Positions 46,277 to 59,721 of a stretch of DNA of 64,000 bases are shown here, piece by piece. The notes beneath the pieces are model-generated. The model had not been told where the DNA came from, made no database searches, and saw nothing but the letters and a program-made list of their open reading frames with translations. The stretch is from Solen grandis (lineage: Eukaryota; Mollusca; Bivalvia; Adapedonta; Solenidae). The stretch covers positions 23,477,567 to 23,541,566 of the forward strand of contig CM037777.1 of NCBI GenBank assembly GCA_021229015.1. The letters run 5' to 3'. The position numbers were made by a program, and so were the translations under genes. Position 1 is the first letter of the stretch. The number at the start of each line of letters is the position of its first letter.

Positions 46277-49200
46277 ACCGAACAAGTTGTTGGTAAACTG
46301 GAGATCTGAAAATATACCAAAATAAATATAACTAACTGGGTACCAGTCTAAATATTGTGAAACAACATAGTGAACAGCAGGTAGAAAGGTAATGTATACA
46401 ATTCAATGGTAATCTACCCATCATTTAATTGAGATCATGGCAATCAAGTGATCGTTGGAATTTTATAGTAAATGCAAGCCTTTATAGACTTAAAGCAAAA
46501 TAACTCCAGGCCAATGTGTGCTTGCAAATATACTGAAGTTTTTTAAGCATTTGAAGGACCAGGATTCAATGATTCAACGTTGAATTGATTACTTTAACTC
46601 AGTGTTACAGACAAAAGAAAAAGGAGAGCAGGAGAAATGAAGCTAAAAACGTATGTAGTGTAACGCATAAAATAAAATCATCAAACCATTTTTGCCATTT
46701 AACTTATTCTCTATGCGTCTTTTATCATTTTACGGCACAACACTGCACACTTAACAAATGTTGGTTGACTTCAAATACCAGAAATCTAAAGTATCTTCTT
46801 TGATGATATTGATAAGCCGTCTTTCGAGACATTAATATTATATGTTCACTGCCTAACACAAGGTTTATGGAAATCAAACAATCACGGTTATTCATAAATT
46901 ATCCATAAAATTCATTTCGAAGTGCTGGTGGTTTCTGGGCTCTACTATAGCTGATGCAGATGAAACAAAATAAGACAGGTCACACTTCACTAAATACTCC
47001 ATCCGACATTATCTGATAAATAACTTGTTCACGCCAGAGACTTTGCTTAACAGAAACACCAGGATGATGGTAGACATAGTATATGTTTTTCTTGTATATT
47101 GACAACAACTAGCAACAATAAAAAATCAAAAATTTCCGGGAATATGATAGCAAACATTCCAAGAGTCGTTCATGCTTTTCAGAACATTTACTACGTTATC
47201 TTAATACCTTCACGCGCTTATTTATTAACTTGCAATCTCTATTCATGTTAAAAATTAAATTATCTCTGAAAATATTACACAGTAAGTCAACAGCTTTCAA
47301 TATCAATTTGGTGTAGTGTGTTCTAAATGAGTGGTAAAGAAAGTGAAACGGGATAATTTAATAACTGCGAACAGAGCTGACTGCATCGCGGGTAGACCAC
47401 CTGCCCGTATCAGATCAAAGTCACAACCAACAAACATCAAAGAAAGCTTGAAATGTTCAAGACAGTGTTAAATTTCTGACTAAAACCACCGATATCTTGT
47501 TATTATGGGAGTAGTATTGAATCAACCAACACCCATGTAAAACAAGGAGTGAAGCTAGGTATTTCAATACTTGATTAACACCAGATGTAACCTGGTACAC
47601 TTGCCCTGTGCTGGAAACTCGATCTGCTATACACTTTTATTTACTCCACTGTGGGTAATCTGCAAGACCCATGATGTTTATCTGTTAAACCATCCATACA
47701 TATCTATCTTTCAATCTAATTGTTCCATCTACCACTCCACATAACCTCAAAATCTTGAAAAAACGAGGTCAAACATCTAACACATGACGTGGATAATAAC
47801 ACATTTGCAAAAGAACAGAAACAACAAAGGCTGATAATACATAGTTGCACGCCCATAAATTACTTCTTGACTTTCAATGAAAATCAAGTATTCTACTGAT
47901 GTAGCAGTGCGTTGAGACAACGTTCAACAAACTATAAACTGTATATCTCCAGTTTTGTTGTCATTGTCGTTATTGCTATTTTGTATCCATGCTATAGTTC
48001 GTTGATAATACCCAGCTATAACAACAAGAGTTGTCGGAGACATATAGCCCCCTCCCCACGCCCCCCCCCCCCCCCCCGCACCTTGACTTTTGACCAAGTT
48101 ACCCCAAAATCAATAGGGGTCAACTACCCTATGAAGTTTGAAGAATGTGGACCCATGCGTTATCCAGTTATTGATCGGAAATTATTTTCACGTTCAAGAT
48201 CACTGTGACATTGAGCTTTTACCAAGTGACCCAAAAATATATAGGGGTCATCTACTGGTCATGCACAATCTCAATACCAAGTTTGAAGTTCCTAGGCCTA
48301 GGCGTTTTCATCTACTGGTCATGGCCAACCTCCATACCAAGTTTGAAGTTCCTAGGCCCAGGCGTTCTTAAGTTATTGATCGGAAACGGTTTGGTCTACG
48401 AACTACCGACATATGCAAAGCAATATGCCCCCTCTTCTTCGAAGGGGGTCATAATAATGCACCAGGACAGAACCATCGACCTATCTCACACAGGATTACT
48501 GACTTTCTCATATGCAAAATCCACGTGACCGGACCGGGAATCGACCCCCCCCCCCCCCCCCAAACCACCATGGTGAGGAACTATAAAATGGTTATAACAA
48601 CTTTCTGTTCCATTTCATCACTCATGAATATTTCATGTCAGGGCGGCCGCTTTTTATATAATGGTAAGTGTTCCACAAAAATAAATAAATAAAAGAATGT
48701 CATTATTTATATACTTTTTGTGTATGCTATTTTGTTTATAGATGTTCATATGGCTATGATGTAGAGATATATGTGCTATGAAAATAAACTTTCTGTTTTG
48801 TTTTCTTAATTATGCAGGTATTTACGTATACAATGCACAGTGCGTCAACGTGCATTGTTTGATTAAAACAAGCTGGAAATAGTATTTACCGTCATCTTAT
48901 TTAAATGCAGAACAATACGCGAGGGCGGCCCTGTCAATCATATGGATCCTTGATCAATACACAGTACAGATATAAGAACTTCACGCATTAAACTTTTATT
49001 ATCGCATACCGGTGGCAGACATGCGCTGTTTTTATCTATATACATCGTAGGTAAAGTGTACGCAATCGATCACGAATGTCGACAAAATACGCATCAAACC
49101 GGAAACATCCGAAGATAAGTCGGAGCTGACATGCATTATCCAGAAAATAATTGAAGACCATCATCTAACATGCTTAAATAAAATAATGGTTGGTCATTCA

Positions 49201-51424
49201 AATTAATTGACGATACCATCGCAATGAAAAAGAAAAACATCCTGTTTGCCTTATGTATACAACAGAATTCTTTTGAGGATTCAGTGTGTTTTGTATAGAT
49301 CGCTTGTTCCGTCTGCGAATTTTTGGCAAAAAAAAAATACAGCCTAGTGCAATTGACCCTTTTCTGCTATTCTGTCGGCCGATAGTTCATCGAGAACCAA
49401 GGAGAGGCGTTTAATCTGATCCAACAGGTGAACAACTCTGTGAACACAACAGTGATACCGGCATGTCGGGGCCATTAACCTCTAGCTCAAGTGTCATAAA
49501 TAAAACGTCCTACTTTGCCCCTGGCTATAAACCTCACAATCTGAACACTTGCAGACGTAAAGAGGGATCACGGCCTTACGTGTGTGTCCGTCTGTACACG
49601 GTTAATCTCTTAGAGTGGGAGAGAGAAAGAGAGAGACTGTCCATCTATAAACATAAATCTGAGAGAGAGAGAAAGAGAGAGAGAGTTTATCTTATATCTC
49701 ATATTCAGTACAAGATAAGCATTGGCTCGAATTATGAAAGATTGAAAATCTCCACCAACACCCGCCCACTGCAGCCCATATTCTTTTCTCGCTCCTACGT
49801 ATCGCAACACAGTGTCTTAAGGCGACGCATCAATAACTCACTAATGTGAATCTGGCACCAATATATCTCTCTAATTTCTCGTTGAAATATAAATTCCGTC
49901 CCAGTCAAAATGTATAGATATGTGGTCCCTGTGTGCAGTTGCAAAACTAAGACAAAACTTGTTTACCTAGGTCATGACTGGCGACCTAGTGAAGCGAGGA
50001 AAATGAAGACGCACCGAGAAAGAACACATTGACTTGGGCATACATGCGATATCTCGTTTCTTCAAATGCCCAGATCATGTTCAGTACATGTAGATAAATA
50101 TAATGAATCATGCAGAATGACATTTATAATAATGAGTAAGAGAAATGATATTAACGGGGATTACAAACGAGCGCGAGAGAAAGAAAGACAACACAAAAAA
50201 TAGAGAAAACGGGAAAGAGAGAGAAAGAGAGAGAAAGAGAGAATAAAACCCTGCGAATGCTGATCAGGTATTATACTGATATGTAATGCCGTTTTTCTTA
50301 CACATCCTACGCGGCAAATGCTTAAAACAATAAAAAGGTACTATGGTGTTCTATATTAATGGTACTTTCACACACTTTTCCGTGCCATAATTCCCGTGTT
50401 TGGGACTGGTGTACAATTAAAATTACACCACTTCAGTTATGAAAGGGCCCACTTGTTTTTGCTGCTCCTTTCATCTATATGTTAACACTAGACATGTCTG
50501 CAGATGTATACGATCGAGCGACTGCAGTGGTACAGAATATGAAATACGGCAGACATGGTGCCTGGAAGTGATGTTGCTCTCAACAGCAGTGACAGCTCGC
50601 CAGTGTGTAGGAGTTAACATGACAAGAAGATAACGGTTGGGAGACTTGTATACAGGACTTGATTTGGTAGTTTTGTTAAGACAGACAGACAAGAATAAAA
50701 TGATGATGGCAGCAAGTAACAGAATAAGATCTAGGCAAAGGTGAAATATTGAAAGAAAGGGAAGTGAGAGAGGTGGGTACTACATATAAATATATAAATA
50801 CACCAAAATGTTACACATGATACACGTGTAACAATTGCGTAGCACGGCACATATGACACTAGATAATTCCACATAATCAAGTATAGCCAGACATTGTTCT
50901 CAAATTAAACATACGTATTTAGAGGCAAAATTGACACTCGTAAGAATACATTGGCTCTATATTAGTTGGGAGGTTGAAATGTGGAGAGAGAGAAAAATAG
51001 AGAGAAAAATACAGGGGAGACAGAGAGAAGAGAAGGAGGAATTATAAGAATACTAGTGAAAGACAGGAGAGGAAAAAGAAGAGAAAGGGTTATATCAGAA
51101 TATGTTTTACTACGTAAGTGACATTCTTTAATTGAATACTCGAACTATTCATTTAGTCTGCAAAGTCTCAAACATGCAATTGCTTTTACGGCCTAGATCG
51201 TCCAGACCTTTGCTCTATATTCGATTCTAATAATTACATATTCCAAATAAGGACACAAAACGCTTTGATTGACAGCAGAAGAACTGCATCCAATAGATAC
51301 ACATCTCATGGGATACCGAGAATAAATGTCTTCTCCTTGTGGCAGAGGATCGGCTGGCTAATAATCAGTTAGTTTCAGAACAGATCTTTGGGGATCCTCG
51401 GGCAATATAGCAATTGGCTACAAA

Positions 51425-51426
<2 letters not shown>

Positions 51427-51460
<34 letters not shown>
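51427..51460 (+). repeat. (CAT)n microsatellite
   Basis: Eleven uninterrupted trinucleotide copies. Confidence 0.95.
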
Positions 51461-51464
<4 letters not shown>

Positions 51465-52229
51465 AATGCATCACTCGCGAATGAGTATACTCGCAATGTA
51501 GCACGCAATCAAAATTACGTACTACGGATATATTATAAAGCTCTCAAAACATGTACAATAATCGAATGACTCGTGACAAAAAATTCAGCTTACTCATTGC
51601 CAACTTTCCCCATGTGAAACAATTTTATTTATAAATGAAATTTAAAATATAATAGTTCTATATAATACTGTTTCCGAAACCCAGATTTTTTAAGTCCTTA
51701 AGTTTTATATATAGTACCATAGCATTACGTGCATGTACACCGTTCAAATATACAGTCTTACCTAAGTAAACAAAAATAACATCAAAACAAGCAAACAAAA
51801 ACTAGATTACCTGAAACGTTAAACAGTTAACCCTCGAGTTTCACGAAGATCCTTGTGGGTATTCCAGACACTACATGTACAATACTACAAAGCAGTCAGC
51901 AATATTGATACACTGACTTGACACCGTAAGCTACAAAAATAATCCTAAAAGCGAAACCAATGACCTGTTAACTTCCTCGACATAGTAAATGTGACTGACA
52001 CACTGTTACCTCTCCGCCTGAAGCAAAGGTTTATCATTAGTTGACCTACAGTGCGATAACCTTAACAACGACTCTGCGATCGGGCCCATTTGTTAAATAA
52101 TATTGTGTAATGAACGGTAATGAATTACGAATGTCAGAAGGCATATCAATATTTGATGAATGACACTTATGTGTGTATGTATATATACTGTTTGAAGCCC
52201 TTTACCTCCTGTTTTATGTGTATTGCTCT

Positions 52230-52230
<1 letters not shown>

Positions 52231-52262
<32 letters not shown>
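52231..52262 (+). repeat. (AG)n microsatellite
   Basis: About 16 uninterrupted dinucleotide copies. Similar GA tracts are at 49617-49686 and 57549-57570. Confidence 0.95.
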
Positions 52263-52264
<2 letters not shown>

Positions 52265-53585
52265 AATAATACCCCAATATATACATCTATACAGAAATGA
52301 ACTTGAACAAATTTACAAGTGTAAGCCCAATTCATTTTCTTGTGCTTTTTTGTTTTAGTTCTTGAAGGCCGTTAACCGAGCAAACCACATGTACCCGAGA
52401 TAACTTGTTATCTCGAGTAAATGATAGATACACACGTTTCTGATTATGGTTATGTGTAATGGACTTTTTCATATGTTTACTTGCTTATCTTCATTTTTTC
52501 CAACTCGTGTTCAGGTCATCATCATCATCAGTTTTTAATTCTGTCTTATTCAATCAAAACCATCTTTAAAGAAATGTCGGACGTAATAGAGAGAGAAAAA
52601 AGTTTATACACTACTGTACCCATATTAACAAAGTTTGAAAATAAAATGTTAACACTGACCTTGCATTTGGCAACAACTCAAACGCTCCATTGACGGGATA
52701 AAGGATAGGTAATTCAGTCTATACATGGTGTAAATAAATGTTTCATTATGTGTCCAACTGCTCACCTTTTAATTTGATTTACAACATCTTTCCGCCTTAC
52801 ACGAATCTTATCTGCTGTATCGGACGAATATGTCATTTTCCGTTTCGCTTTTAATTTCATTTCATGGTAAGGAGTTCGATATAAGAAAAAAATGGGGCAT
52901 GGGTCAGATATGTTTGCGTGCGTTTCAATAACCAGCAAGTGTTACAAAATATAAAAAAAAGTTGTATTTCGTCCTAAGGGATTTTTGGTTGGCAAATGTT
53001 GGCGTGGTTGAAATAATCCTAAATAAAATAAGTCATCCATGTATACACATTCCGGAAATACCAGCATGCTGCATGGTATTTACATGGATTGCTTATCCTG
53101 TTTCCGGCGTCGAGGTTTGTACTTCTGAGCGAGAATTCCAAGCAGATTTCCCCTCCCCCACAGAACTTTATTTGTTTACATCATGCATTGATAATAGACA
53201 TATCAAGAGGCAGATCCGGTGTTTGTGAGCCCGCCAGTTGTCACAACTTGATTCAAGTTGGCTGTATCTTTTGTGATTCACGTGAAATACTCCTTGTCAC
53301 TACGCGCTGTTTAACAATCGGGACAACCGTAGTACCGCCTACCGCCGTAGTTAATGCATGTACATGCCGTGCAATAACCTTTTATGAATCTCAAGTGTAT
53401 AAAATCACTCACTGTACAGTATTATTTACTAAACATTGTACTTTCTTTTACAAGTGTCGAGTAAAACAGCGTGGGCGTACATGAAAGTGTTGTTTATGTT
53501 TTCCTTTTAACCAATATGTATGGTTTATTTAAATAATTAGATGCTAGTAATTCGATAAAAAAAAGTCTTAAGGACAATGACTAGA

Positions 53586-53785
53586 CTTGACTATTTGAGT
53601 TTACCGTCGCTACGACAGTATTTCAGTCATATAGCGACGTCCAGCTAATAACAGGTGGAGGAAGACCCCGAATGCACTGAGGCATCCAGGTAGAACCACC
53701 GACCTACCGCAAGCCAGCTGGAAGGCATCCTCACATGAAAATCCGAATGACCCTGCCGGGATTCGAACCCACGCGGTGAGGGGCT
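53586..53785 (-). repeat. tRNA-derived SINE, nearly full length
   Basis: On the minus strand the head has B box GGGTTCGAATCCCGG, then a body with CATTCGGGGTCTTCCTCCAC and the 3' domain ATGACTGAAATACTGTCG, ending GGTAAACTCAAATAGTCAAG. Same family as 26118-26245. Confidence 0.7.
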
Positions 53786-56700
53786 GAGTGAGTATTACTT
53801 TAGGACAATGAATGTCATTATGTATTTTTTAACAAGGATACTGTTTAAATTTATACAGAAAACTGTGAAATGTTGAGAAAAACACAATTTAAAAAAAATG
53901 TTTATTCGTAACCTATTCTTGATATAATGCTTAACCGTCAACAGTTCAAAATTAACACATTAAAAAAGCGCGAATAAGAGTGCATGTACTTTTTAAAACG
54001 TATCAACTTTCATAAATCTTTCTATTCTTTCTTTTGAATAAGAAACTACTTCGGGACAAGCATTTGAATTAGTCATAACATGACCTTTAATTGGATCAAC
54101 AGTAGCGCTTTAAATGTGAAGGTTAACAATGACGTATCTCACTATATACATACGTAAATAACTGTAATTTTGCGAGGTGTAAGTTATGAACACCTTCTGA
54201 ACATAATACATATGATGTGTGTTGATTTATTTTCATTTAAATGAATGGAAAGTTAAATTATTGAGTAGATAGGTAAATAAGTTTTTCCCCAGATCCGCAA
54301 AGTTTATTTTTACATGTAACGAGAAAGGTTTCTATATTAAACCAAGGTATCTCTATATATACAGTATATGGTATTAAGAGACCCTGATTAAACAAAACGA
54401 AGTATCAGCAGCAAGATGCAAGGTAGTAACAGGTTTGGTTAGGCAGAGACTATGGCCGGGCTAGGACAAGTGACCTTCTGCATGTAGTAGTTGTTTTTTG
54501 TCTTTGGTGGAGGAAAACTCAAAAGTGCACCCAAGCAGAACAGAACAGAACTTCTATTCACCCAGGTATCAGTGATATAATATGGGGTTATTTATAAACA
54601 GTTTCATGAGATAAGAAATTATGTTTCCGGTTAGTTCAGGTCAGAGTAAATTGACAATGCATATACATTATACTAAAGACTAGTAAAATATCAATTACTT
54701 GAGATAATAATAATAATATAACAGATAAAGTAAGAGTTAATGGTTGGGAGGGGGGGGGGTCATATTTGCGAGCAAGTATTATAATGGAGATGTAATAACA
54801 GATGTAACATGTAATTACCATTTTAAGCGGGAGTGCTTCAAATGCGGGATTATTGACACGAAAGAAATCATCAGAAAAAAATGAATTGCATTAGAGCAGT
54901 GTATTGAACATAAAAAAATGGAATGTGACAGTGGCCCTAGAAAAATCTGAGTTAACAGACCGAGACTCGAACCCACAACCGTGATGAGCATCACATTAAC
55001 CACTGATTTAGTTTCGGATAAGCACTTAGCTTACGCAAATAAGGCAGACCAGAAAGACGAACTCGTTTCTAAAAGAAACCAACACTGGTGGACAGAGATC
55101 TATATCTCATCAGCAGAATTAATCAGAACCGAGATAATCAAGAAGCTGCTGTGTGTCGTCCTCACAGGACAGGACATAAACCTAATTTATCTGATGTTCA
55201 ACACGACTTGCCTGGATCAATTAACAAACATAACATACTCTTAGCTAACAACAAAAGACTCCCGCGGTTCAATGGTACTGCCTCCCTCTTGCCAGTTGAA
55301 AGCTGGCGAGATAAAAATCAATTAGGCCTGATGGTGAGCTTGCCGGCCACTCGCCGTTCGCTCTTCCAACGAGATCGCTATCAAGACTGTTTAGAGAATG
55401 GGAAAAAAGTAAGAGGTCGGGACTTAACAACATCATAGCGAACAAAGGACTGCTCATGATTCTCCAGTGGCTGTCCCGGAGAGAAATCCACGGGAAGACG
55501 AGGCCGTCGTAGAGTTACCAGTCCGGCATAGTGGGTGCACAGACGATCTCGATTTACCCCATAGAGAAGATTGTAATACTGCTAATTTTCATACAAATGT
55601 CTTCAAGTCTTTATCTGATATTAATGTTAATCTTTAAGGTAGTGTGTGCCTCGTTACGTTGAACGTATTATACCATGTTAATTGTCCACCACGTAGGTGC
55701 CAGGTAAAACCACCACCATCTGAGGCAATGGGAGCATTAAAAAAAGTCACTGCTTATGCATATTGTAAAATTGACAATTGGGAATTTGACCCGAAACTTT
55801 GAAGCCTGTAGTTTTCAGGTGACAAACTATTATTAGAGATCTGCTCAATCTAAAATTGCGTTCCATCTGATAAGGGTTTAATTAATCAGAGTACTTAATG
55901 TCCATTTGTCTTTCCGAGTCAGTGACCGTAAAATCGACCTCCGTGTCTGCAGCCTAGGCTAGACAGTACATACCTGGGTGAACAAGAGACATGCATTTAT
56001 TAATGTAGATCGATCGACGCCCCCTCCTCTTGATCGTCTATTGTTAATGATCAACAAGTACTTCATACATGTGAATGAAATATTTGACTTTGTTGATCAA
56101 GAACCCATTGAGATAGCTTTTCTCTCGCACTAAGCATTGTGGTATTTTCTTTGGCACACACGCAAAAATGTCACAAGGTACGCAATGCTGAACGATAATT
56201 ACAGCCATTATGAACTATATGCAAATAACAAACATTGCAATACTAAACGTGTATGTTAAATGTGTGAATAATCCTCAGTACCCTGCACTGTCTGTGGTAG
56301 CGGGTTCGAACCACTGGCATTTGAGTCCATGACCATCTTATGGTACCCTACCACGACGCCATTCAATAAATAAAAGTATAAGAAGGAACGGGGCAACAAA
56401 AACATCTGCCTAAGAACGAAATCAAGACAACATAGTGTTTTTAACTCATATCATCAGATTTTGTTTCACTTTATTTTTCTCTCCACTTCTTCGACCCATT
56501 TCAGGCGCCTGCTCTCTTCTATGAAAGGCGTATCAGATCTCCCTCCCAAAGAATGTAAACACACATGTTGTTCTGCATAAAAACACATTGCCACTTCACC
56601 AGACTCCGTCAGATTGCTTTGTGACATTTAACTAGCCCCGAGAGACTGACAGCCTGTTTACTGTACATGAATAGAATTATGTCAAGTGTTCCATGGACTG

Positions 56701-59115
56701 TACACACGCATGCCAGACTTGTGCTGAGTGATGTCGGGTAGAACGGTCTGGAACCTACCTCTTACCTACCATATTTACGAGACTAGTACTAATATGCCCA
56801 GATCCATTCTGTTCTGCATATTTGTAATACATATTTTGCTAACGCGATGTGTCTATATCAAACTTGCTGAAAATTTGATATCTGTACATATTTATGACTT
56901 GATGAATACTAGTTAACTGAAAGTATTTTTTTTAAACATTACCTCATAAGTTAGAAATGATATAATCAGAAGGAAAGGAACCAGGACCGTAATGTTAAAG
57001 CAATTTAAGTTATTTTTTTTTTACTTAAAAGAAAATCACAAAATAATGAAGTTATTCCTGACAGAGGTTATTTCTGATTTATCATTCCAATATTTTGAAA
57101 AATATGTAAGTGATGATAGATATTTGTCCCCTCCATCTGATAAATGAGCCGTTTGGTTTTAGGTTTGAATATTTCCGAAACATAGGATCTGCAAAAAAAT
57201 AAACCAAAGTGAAACCAATATTCTGGTGCAGCCCCTAGCCAGCGCATGAAATTAACTTCGGAAAGAAATTTCACTAAAGAACTAGACTGACTCTAAAATC
57301 TATCTCTGCAGCACTATTCCCATACATAAATCGTCGTTCCAGCATAGTTCCAGTGGGCACATTGGCATACGTGAAGAATATCGTCTCCAGGCCTAGTGTC
57401 GGAGAATATTTATGTGATCAATTAATGTTTAAGACCTCACCTAACGAGACTGTTTTTTTTTCTTTTCTTCAAAAGACATAATTAATATGGGTGTGTGTTT
57501 CGCTATTTTATTATAGTTTAGAAAACTTTAAATATATGCTCTGTGTGTGTGAGAGAGAGAGAGAGAGAGGGGGGGGGTGGCTTGAAAGAGTCAAAGACGT
57601 TCTTAACTGTCAAAGATTTCTACTTGCATATGTCTGACTCTCTATTCATCCTTATTAAATCTCTCTCCTCTACTTCCTAATTCAATCTACCCACCCACCC
57701 CGACTCTGAACAAACAATCGCAACCGCCGATAACCCTGGTCCCAACACAACAGTACCAGCACCGTCCTCTTCCCTACGGAACCTACCCATACCAGACCTG
57801 CCGGAAATGCATCCCGCTATGTAATACGGCTATTTATCCACGCAACACACACTAAACACCATAACGTTAGCAACGTGTACGTTCAATACATAAATAACCT
57901 ACACTTTTAAAGGAAATTCATTTAATCCGTTATCATTCAATTTATTTTATATACCAATATCGGATGTTACCTGGCCACGTTGCGCCTTGCAATTAACCGC
58001 CATACACCGAGCATGTTCAGTAACTGAAGCCTTTGTATTTACCTTTGATCTGTGTCTTAGCTTACGATAAGAAATCAGGTCTGTTAAATTAATTTACCAT
58101 ACCCTGTGTTTTTTAAGCAATGTCTTATTTTTAACATTAGAATGTACAGGCGCGCACGTACGCACAAAATTCACAATTTCATAATCATATAAATCAAGTT
58201 TTGGTAAGCTTAATCCCAACGAGAAATCTAATGCATTTTCCCTAATGCGATCTCGATCACTTAAATTCATATCAAATATCTCTGAGAACAGAAAGCTAAC
58301 ATTCTTAACTTTAAATCGAATATATGACTTAATATAACCAAACAAACATACCTGCATAGTGCATATAGTTGAATAATGACAGACGCATTTTGGAAATCGT
58401 AGAGGAGATAAAGTTGTATACAGAAACGCAGAACAGCACGTCCTGGCAGCGATATATGCTATTACTGGTGTATTACACAATGGTGTGAAAAATACGGATG
58501 TTCTCTCTAAAACTGCATTTGCGATTTGTTTATTTGTTGACACTTGTCCCTTCATTTCTCCCACCCCCACAATCACAATGACCTTTACAGTCTACACCAC
58601 TGTTTCATTATTACAAACACATCCTTTCCCTTTCTTCCTAAGATTCACCTAACCTTTCACGAATCTGTTTCAATATTTTGAAAAGTCAGTTACTGAGTGT
58701 GGTGTGTTTTCTAAGCGCTCGCCTGCAGGTGTCGTTTTGTTACTTTGAATAAGCTCATTACTCATCGACCGAGCCGCTGGCTCGCTTTTACAAGTCGACT
58801 ATTCAAAACTGAAGAGTACATAAAAGAGCGGTTGATTTCGGCTTCTTCACGCCGATCTTTTGACATTAGTCATATACTTCGGGTCTCTGTAACAATCTGA
58901 CTAGTATAACTAATGACAAAGAAAATGAGAAATAAAACGAAACAGAATAACTCCCGTATATAGGATGTTGACTGACACAAAGAAATGGAAAAGGCGAATG
59001 AATATTTACTTATCATCTCAATCATTGAAAGCTTTTTTTGTGTCAAGATCAATGCATCATACATAATTATTATTAAGAAGAAGATGATGGTAATGATGAT
59101 TGTGATGATGATTTT
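53786..59115. other. Spacer; no gene recognised
   Basis: Contains tRNA-like B-box remnants (minus strand GGGTTCGAGTCTCGG near 54960-54975; plus strand GGGTTCGAACC near 56305), a G run near 54750, a GA tract near 57550 and part of a family B MITE near 56880-56950. The longest open frame (58094-58576, minus, 160 codons) resembles nothing known and has no supporting splice context. Confidence 0.4.
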
Positions 59116-59421
59116 TTTGTTCGTTGGGTTTAACGTCCCACCGACAGTATTTCAGTCATTTTGAGACGATGTCTACTTGAGACAGATATAGTGCTGCCAC
59201 ACTGCAGCATCACGCCGTAGACATGTGGCATGATACCATACCCAGTCACATTATCCTGACAACGGGCCAACCAGTCCTGCAACTACCCTTATATGCTGAG
59301 CGCCAAATAAGGGAGATATAACTACCATTTTTTACGACTTTGGTATGTCGCGGCCGGGGATCGAACCCACGACCTCCCGCTCCCGAGGCGGACGCTCTAA
59401 CAATTCGGCCACGGGGGACGG
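59116..59421 (-). repeat. tRNA-derived SINE, full length
   Basis: On the minus strand it opens with a tRNA-like head, CCCGTGGCCGAATTGTTAGA (A box) and GTGGGTTCGATCCCCGG (B box). The body continues through GACGGCGTGATGCTGCAGTG-like sequence to the conserved ATGACTGAAATACTGTCGG, then ends GGGACGTTAAACCCAACGAA plus an ATC-rich tail. Pol III promoter elements are in place, but the anticodon arm is not tRNA-like enough for a true tRNA. Confidence 0.75.
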
Positions 59422-59476
59422 TGAGGTGATGATAATGGCGGTGATGATAATGATGGTAATGATGATGATGATGAAA

Positions 59477-59505
<29 letters not shown>
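59410..59505 (+). repeat. (ATG)n microsatellite
   Basis: Interrupted GATGAT tract; the longest run is 59476-59505. It abuts the head of the SINE, whose tail is also ATG/ATC-rich. Confidence 0.9.
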
Positions 59506-59507
<2 letters not shown>

Positions 59508-59721
59508 AGAAGGGAGGGGGTCTGTCCAAATCATCCTTTATTTTACGTGCATCGTAAAAGGATCGATTACTCTTCAAATACCATTCAAACAATCCCAGAA
59601 ATTTATTATTCAACAATTTTATTTTCAAGTGACAAACATCAAAATTGGACTTTGGGTGTGATTTTGAAAGCAACAGATTGAAAACGCCATACTTAGCATC
59701 TGATTCATACATGATACTCAT

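Larger units (their letters stand above)
46306..53585. other. Upstream spacer or 5' intron of the SERTA gene; no coding exon recognised
   Basis: Open frames here are short and low-complexity. A diverged repeat at about 48050-48400 contains two copies of CATACCAAGTTTGAAGTTCC and the TGACTTTTGACCAA phrase shared with 18400. C runs lie near 48061 and 48545. GA-rich tracts lie at 49617-49686, 50160-50245, 50985-51090 and 52231-52262. A 5' exon and promoter of the SERTA gene should lie in or beyond this interval but could not be placed. Confidence 0.4.

Noticed and set aside
49463..49849. 128-codon frame with an Arg/Glu-rich stretch
   Set aside because: The RE repeats are simply translation of the GAGAGA microsatellite.
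53089..53484. 131-codon open frame on the plus strand
   Set aside because: No family resemblance and no exon context; it begins inside an overlapping frame of equal quality and runs up to the SINE.
55088..55438. 116-codon frame, higher GC
   Set aside because: No recognisable domain; flanked by tRNA-like SINE remnants, so probably repeat-derived.
58094..58576. 160-codon open frame on the minus strand
   Set aside because: No recognisable motif, cysteine-rich but irregular, no sign of splice sites or a conserved start; a frame of this length is possible by chance in a 64-kb window.
59345..59421. Possible tRNA gene on the minus strand
   Set aside because: A and B boxes are good, but it continues into a SINE body with the shared 3' domain, and I could not form a convincing acceptor stem.
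59332..59721. Poly-His/Ile frame on the minus strand
   Set aside because: Translation of the ATG/CAT microsatellite and part of a SINE.
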